From: Solobacterium sp. UBA636
GTDB lineage: Bacteria > Bacillota_I > Bacilli_A > Erysipelotrichales > Erysipelotrichaceae
Direction of reading: 5' to 3'
Assembly (NCBI GenBank): GCA_002299675.1
Contig: DBOW01000121.1
Span: 1,956 to 8,345, forward strand
Length of the DNA stretch: 6,390 bases
Shown: positions 5,869 through 6,390 of the stretch, one piece after another
How the letters are laid out: each line of letters opens with the position of its first letter
Position numbering within the stretch: the stretch's first letter is position 1
The notes under the pieces: generated by a model
The model's input: the letters and a program-made list of their open reading frames with translations, nothing else
What the model was told of the DNA's origin: nothing
Databases searched by the model: none
Made by a program: the position numbers and the translations under genes

Positions 5869-5896
5869 TTTTAAGTAGGATTTCTCCTACTTAAAA
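5869..5896 (-). other. Perfect 12-bp stem-loop containing the dnaJ stop codon
   Basis: TTTTAAGTAGGA and TCCTACTTAAAA flank a GAAA loop (GNRA type) when read on the minus strand. The upstream arm holds the last two dnaJ codons and its TAG stop. The downstream side continues AAGCTTG rather than a T-run, so it is not a standard rho-independent terminator in the dnaJ direction. It may stabilise or define the dnaJ mRNA 3' end, act as a processing site, or weaken read-through into clpB. Confidence 0.7.
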
Positions 5897-6390
5897 GAAT
5901 TCTTGAATTTTTCAAAAGGACTCTCATGTTTCTTGCCAGCCAGCTTTTCATACAGTTCTTTTTCTGTAGGTGTAAGCTTGGTTGGAATAACTACCTTAAG
6001 TTCTACGTACTGATCACCCTTGGCGGCTGAGTTTAGATATGGAACGCCATAGCCCTTTATTCTCAGTTTTGTACCAGGCTGGGATCCGGCAGGAACTTTC
6101 AGTTCCACATCGCCATGGCAGGTAGGCACTTCAATTGTTGTACCAAGAGTGGCATCAACAGCTGAAATAGGCACCTGTATCAGGATGTCATTCCCCTGTC
6201 TTACAAAATTTGAATGTGGCTTGACCATAATTTCGATATAAAGATCGCCATTGTCACCGCCATTGCTTCCTCTTTCACCATAGCCCGCAACTCTTACCTG
6301 CTGACCAGAATTGATACCGGCTGGTATTGATACTTCAATCTGTTCTTTAACGTTGTGATAGCCTTTGCCGCCACAGTCAGGACAGACTTT
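5887..6390 (-). CDS. dnaJ: Chaperone DnaJ (Hsp40), C-terminal part, cut by window edge
   Basis: The frame is open from the right edge to the TAG at 5889-5887, giving the last 167 residues. It begins in the final zinc-finger repeat (CPDCGGKGY, the C-x-x-C-x-G-x-G motif). The two beta-rich C-terminal substrate-binding domains follow: IPAGINSGQQVRVAGYGERG, then VPAGSQPGTKLRIKGYGVP with TPTEKELYEKL near the end, all in DnaJ order. The Met at 6228 is internal, not the start. The presence of the zinc finger identifies DnaJ rather than CbpA. DnaJ delivers unfolded proteins to DnaK and stimulates its ATPase; together with ClpB it rescues aggregates. The J-domain and G/F region are outside the window. 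grpE-dnaK are expected further upstream but cannot be seen. Confidence 0.97.
   Translation of the reverse strand, partial: KVCPDCGGKGYHNVKEQIEVSIPAGINSGQQVRVAGYGERGSNGGDNGDLYIEIMVKPHSNFVRQGNDILIQVPISAVDATLGTTIEVPTCHGDVELKVPAGSQPGTKLRIKGYGVPYLNSAAKGDQYVELKVVIPTKLTPTEKELYEKLAGKKHESPFEKFKNSFK

Noticed and set aside
5869..5896. Hairpin as a rho-independent terminator of dnaJ
   Set aside because: The bases after the stem in the dnaJ direction are AAGCTTG, not a T-run; the T-run lies on the opposite strand, where no gene ends.
5887..6228. DnaJ fragment starting at Met (6228) as a separate small gene
   Set aside because: The frame continues upstream through a zinc-finger repeat to the window edge, so this Met is internal.
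1..6390. Mobile element, CRISPR array, prophage or defence system
   Set aside because: No direct-repeat array, transposase, integrase or nuclease gene is visible, and nearly all bases belong to recognised chromosomal gene families.

Overview
The window is an AT-rich stretch of a low-GC Gram-positive (Bacillota) chromosome. Evidence for this is the CIRCE operator upstream of clpB, AGGAGG-type ribosome binding sites, the truB-ribF pair, and protein sequences that look like Erysipelotrichia or Clostridia. The lineage is an inference from familiarity with these sequences, not a measured assignment. The window is almost fully coding, and no gap between genes exceeds 70 bases. All genes lie on the minus strand except one radical SAM gene.

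Right part (3241-6390, minus strand): the C-terminal part of dnaJ runs in from the right edge. A 66-base gap follows, holding a perfect 12-bp hairpin that contains the dnaJ stop codon, a CIRCE operator (HrcA site) and an AGGAGG ribosome binding site. Then comes full-length clpB, closed by a rho-independent terminator. DnaJ (with DnaK/GrpE) and ClpB form the protein disaggregation system, so this is a heat-shock locus with a local HrcA switch in front of clpB. ClpB has a plausible internal start at Met147 that would give a form lacking the N-domain.

Middle (1722-3240): a divergent SpoU/TrmH-like RNA methyltransferase gene (minus) converges on a compact radical SAM/SPASM gene of unknown function (plus). 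Their 3' ends overlap by 44 bp, and the overlap encodes one of the presumed Fe-S cysteines.

Left part (1-1721, minus strand): a tightly overlapping operon of truB (tRNA Psi55 synthase), a short ribF-like gene containing only the FAD synthetase domain, and the start of an RsmB/RsmF-type rRNA m5C methyltransferase cut by the window edge. truB starts only 23 bp from the divergent radical SAM gene.

I see no mobile element, CRISPR array, phage gene, tRNA or rRNA, and no obvious undescribed multi-gene system. The points most worth a second look are the RibF without a riboflavin kinase domain, the TrmH-like protein with altered SAM-site motifs, three genes whose start codons sit 6-7 nt from a -10-like hexamer without a usable Shine-Dalgarno (possible leaderless mRNAs), the internal ClpB start, and the dnaJ stop-codon hairpin beside CIRCE.
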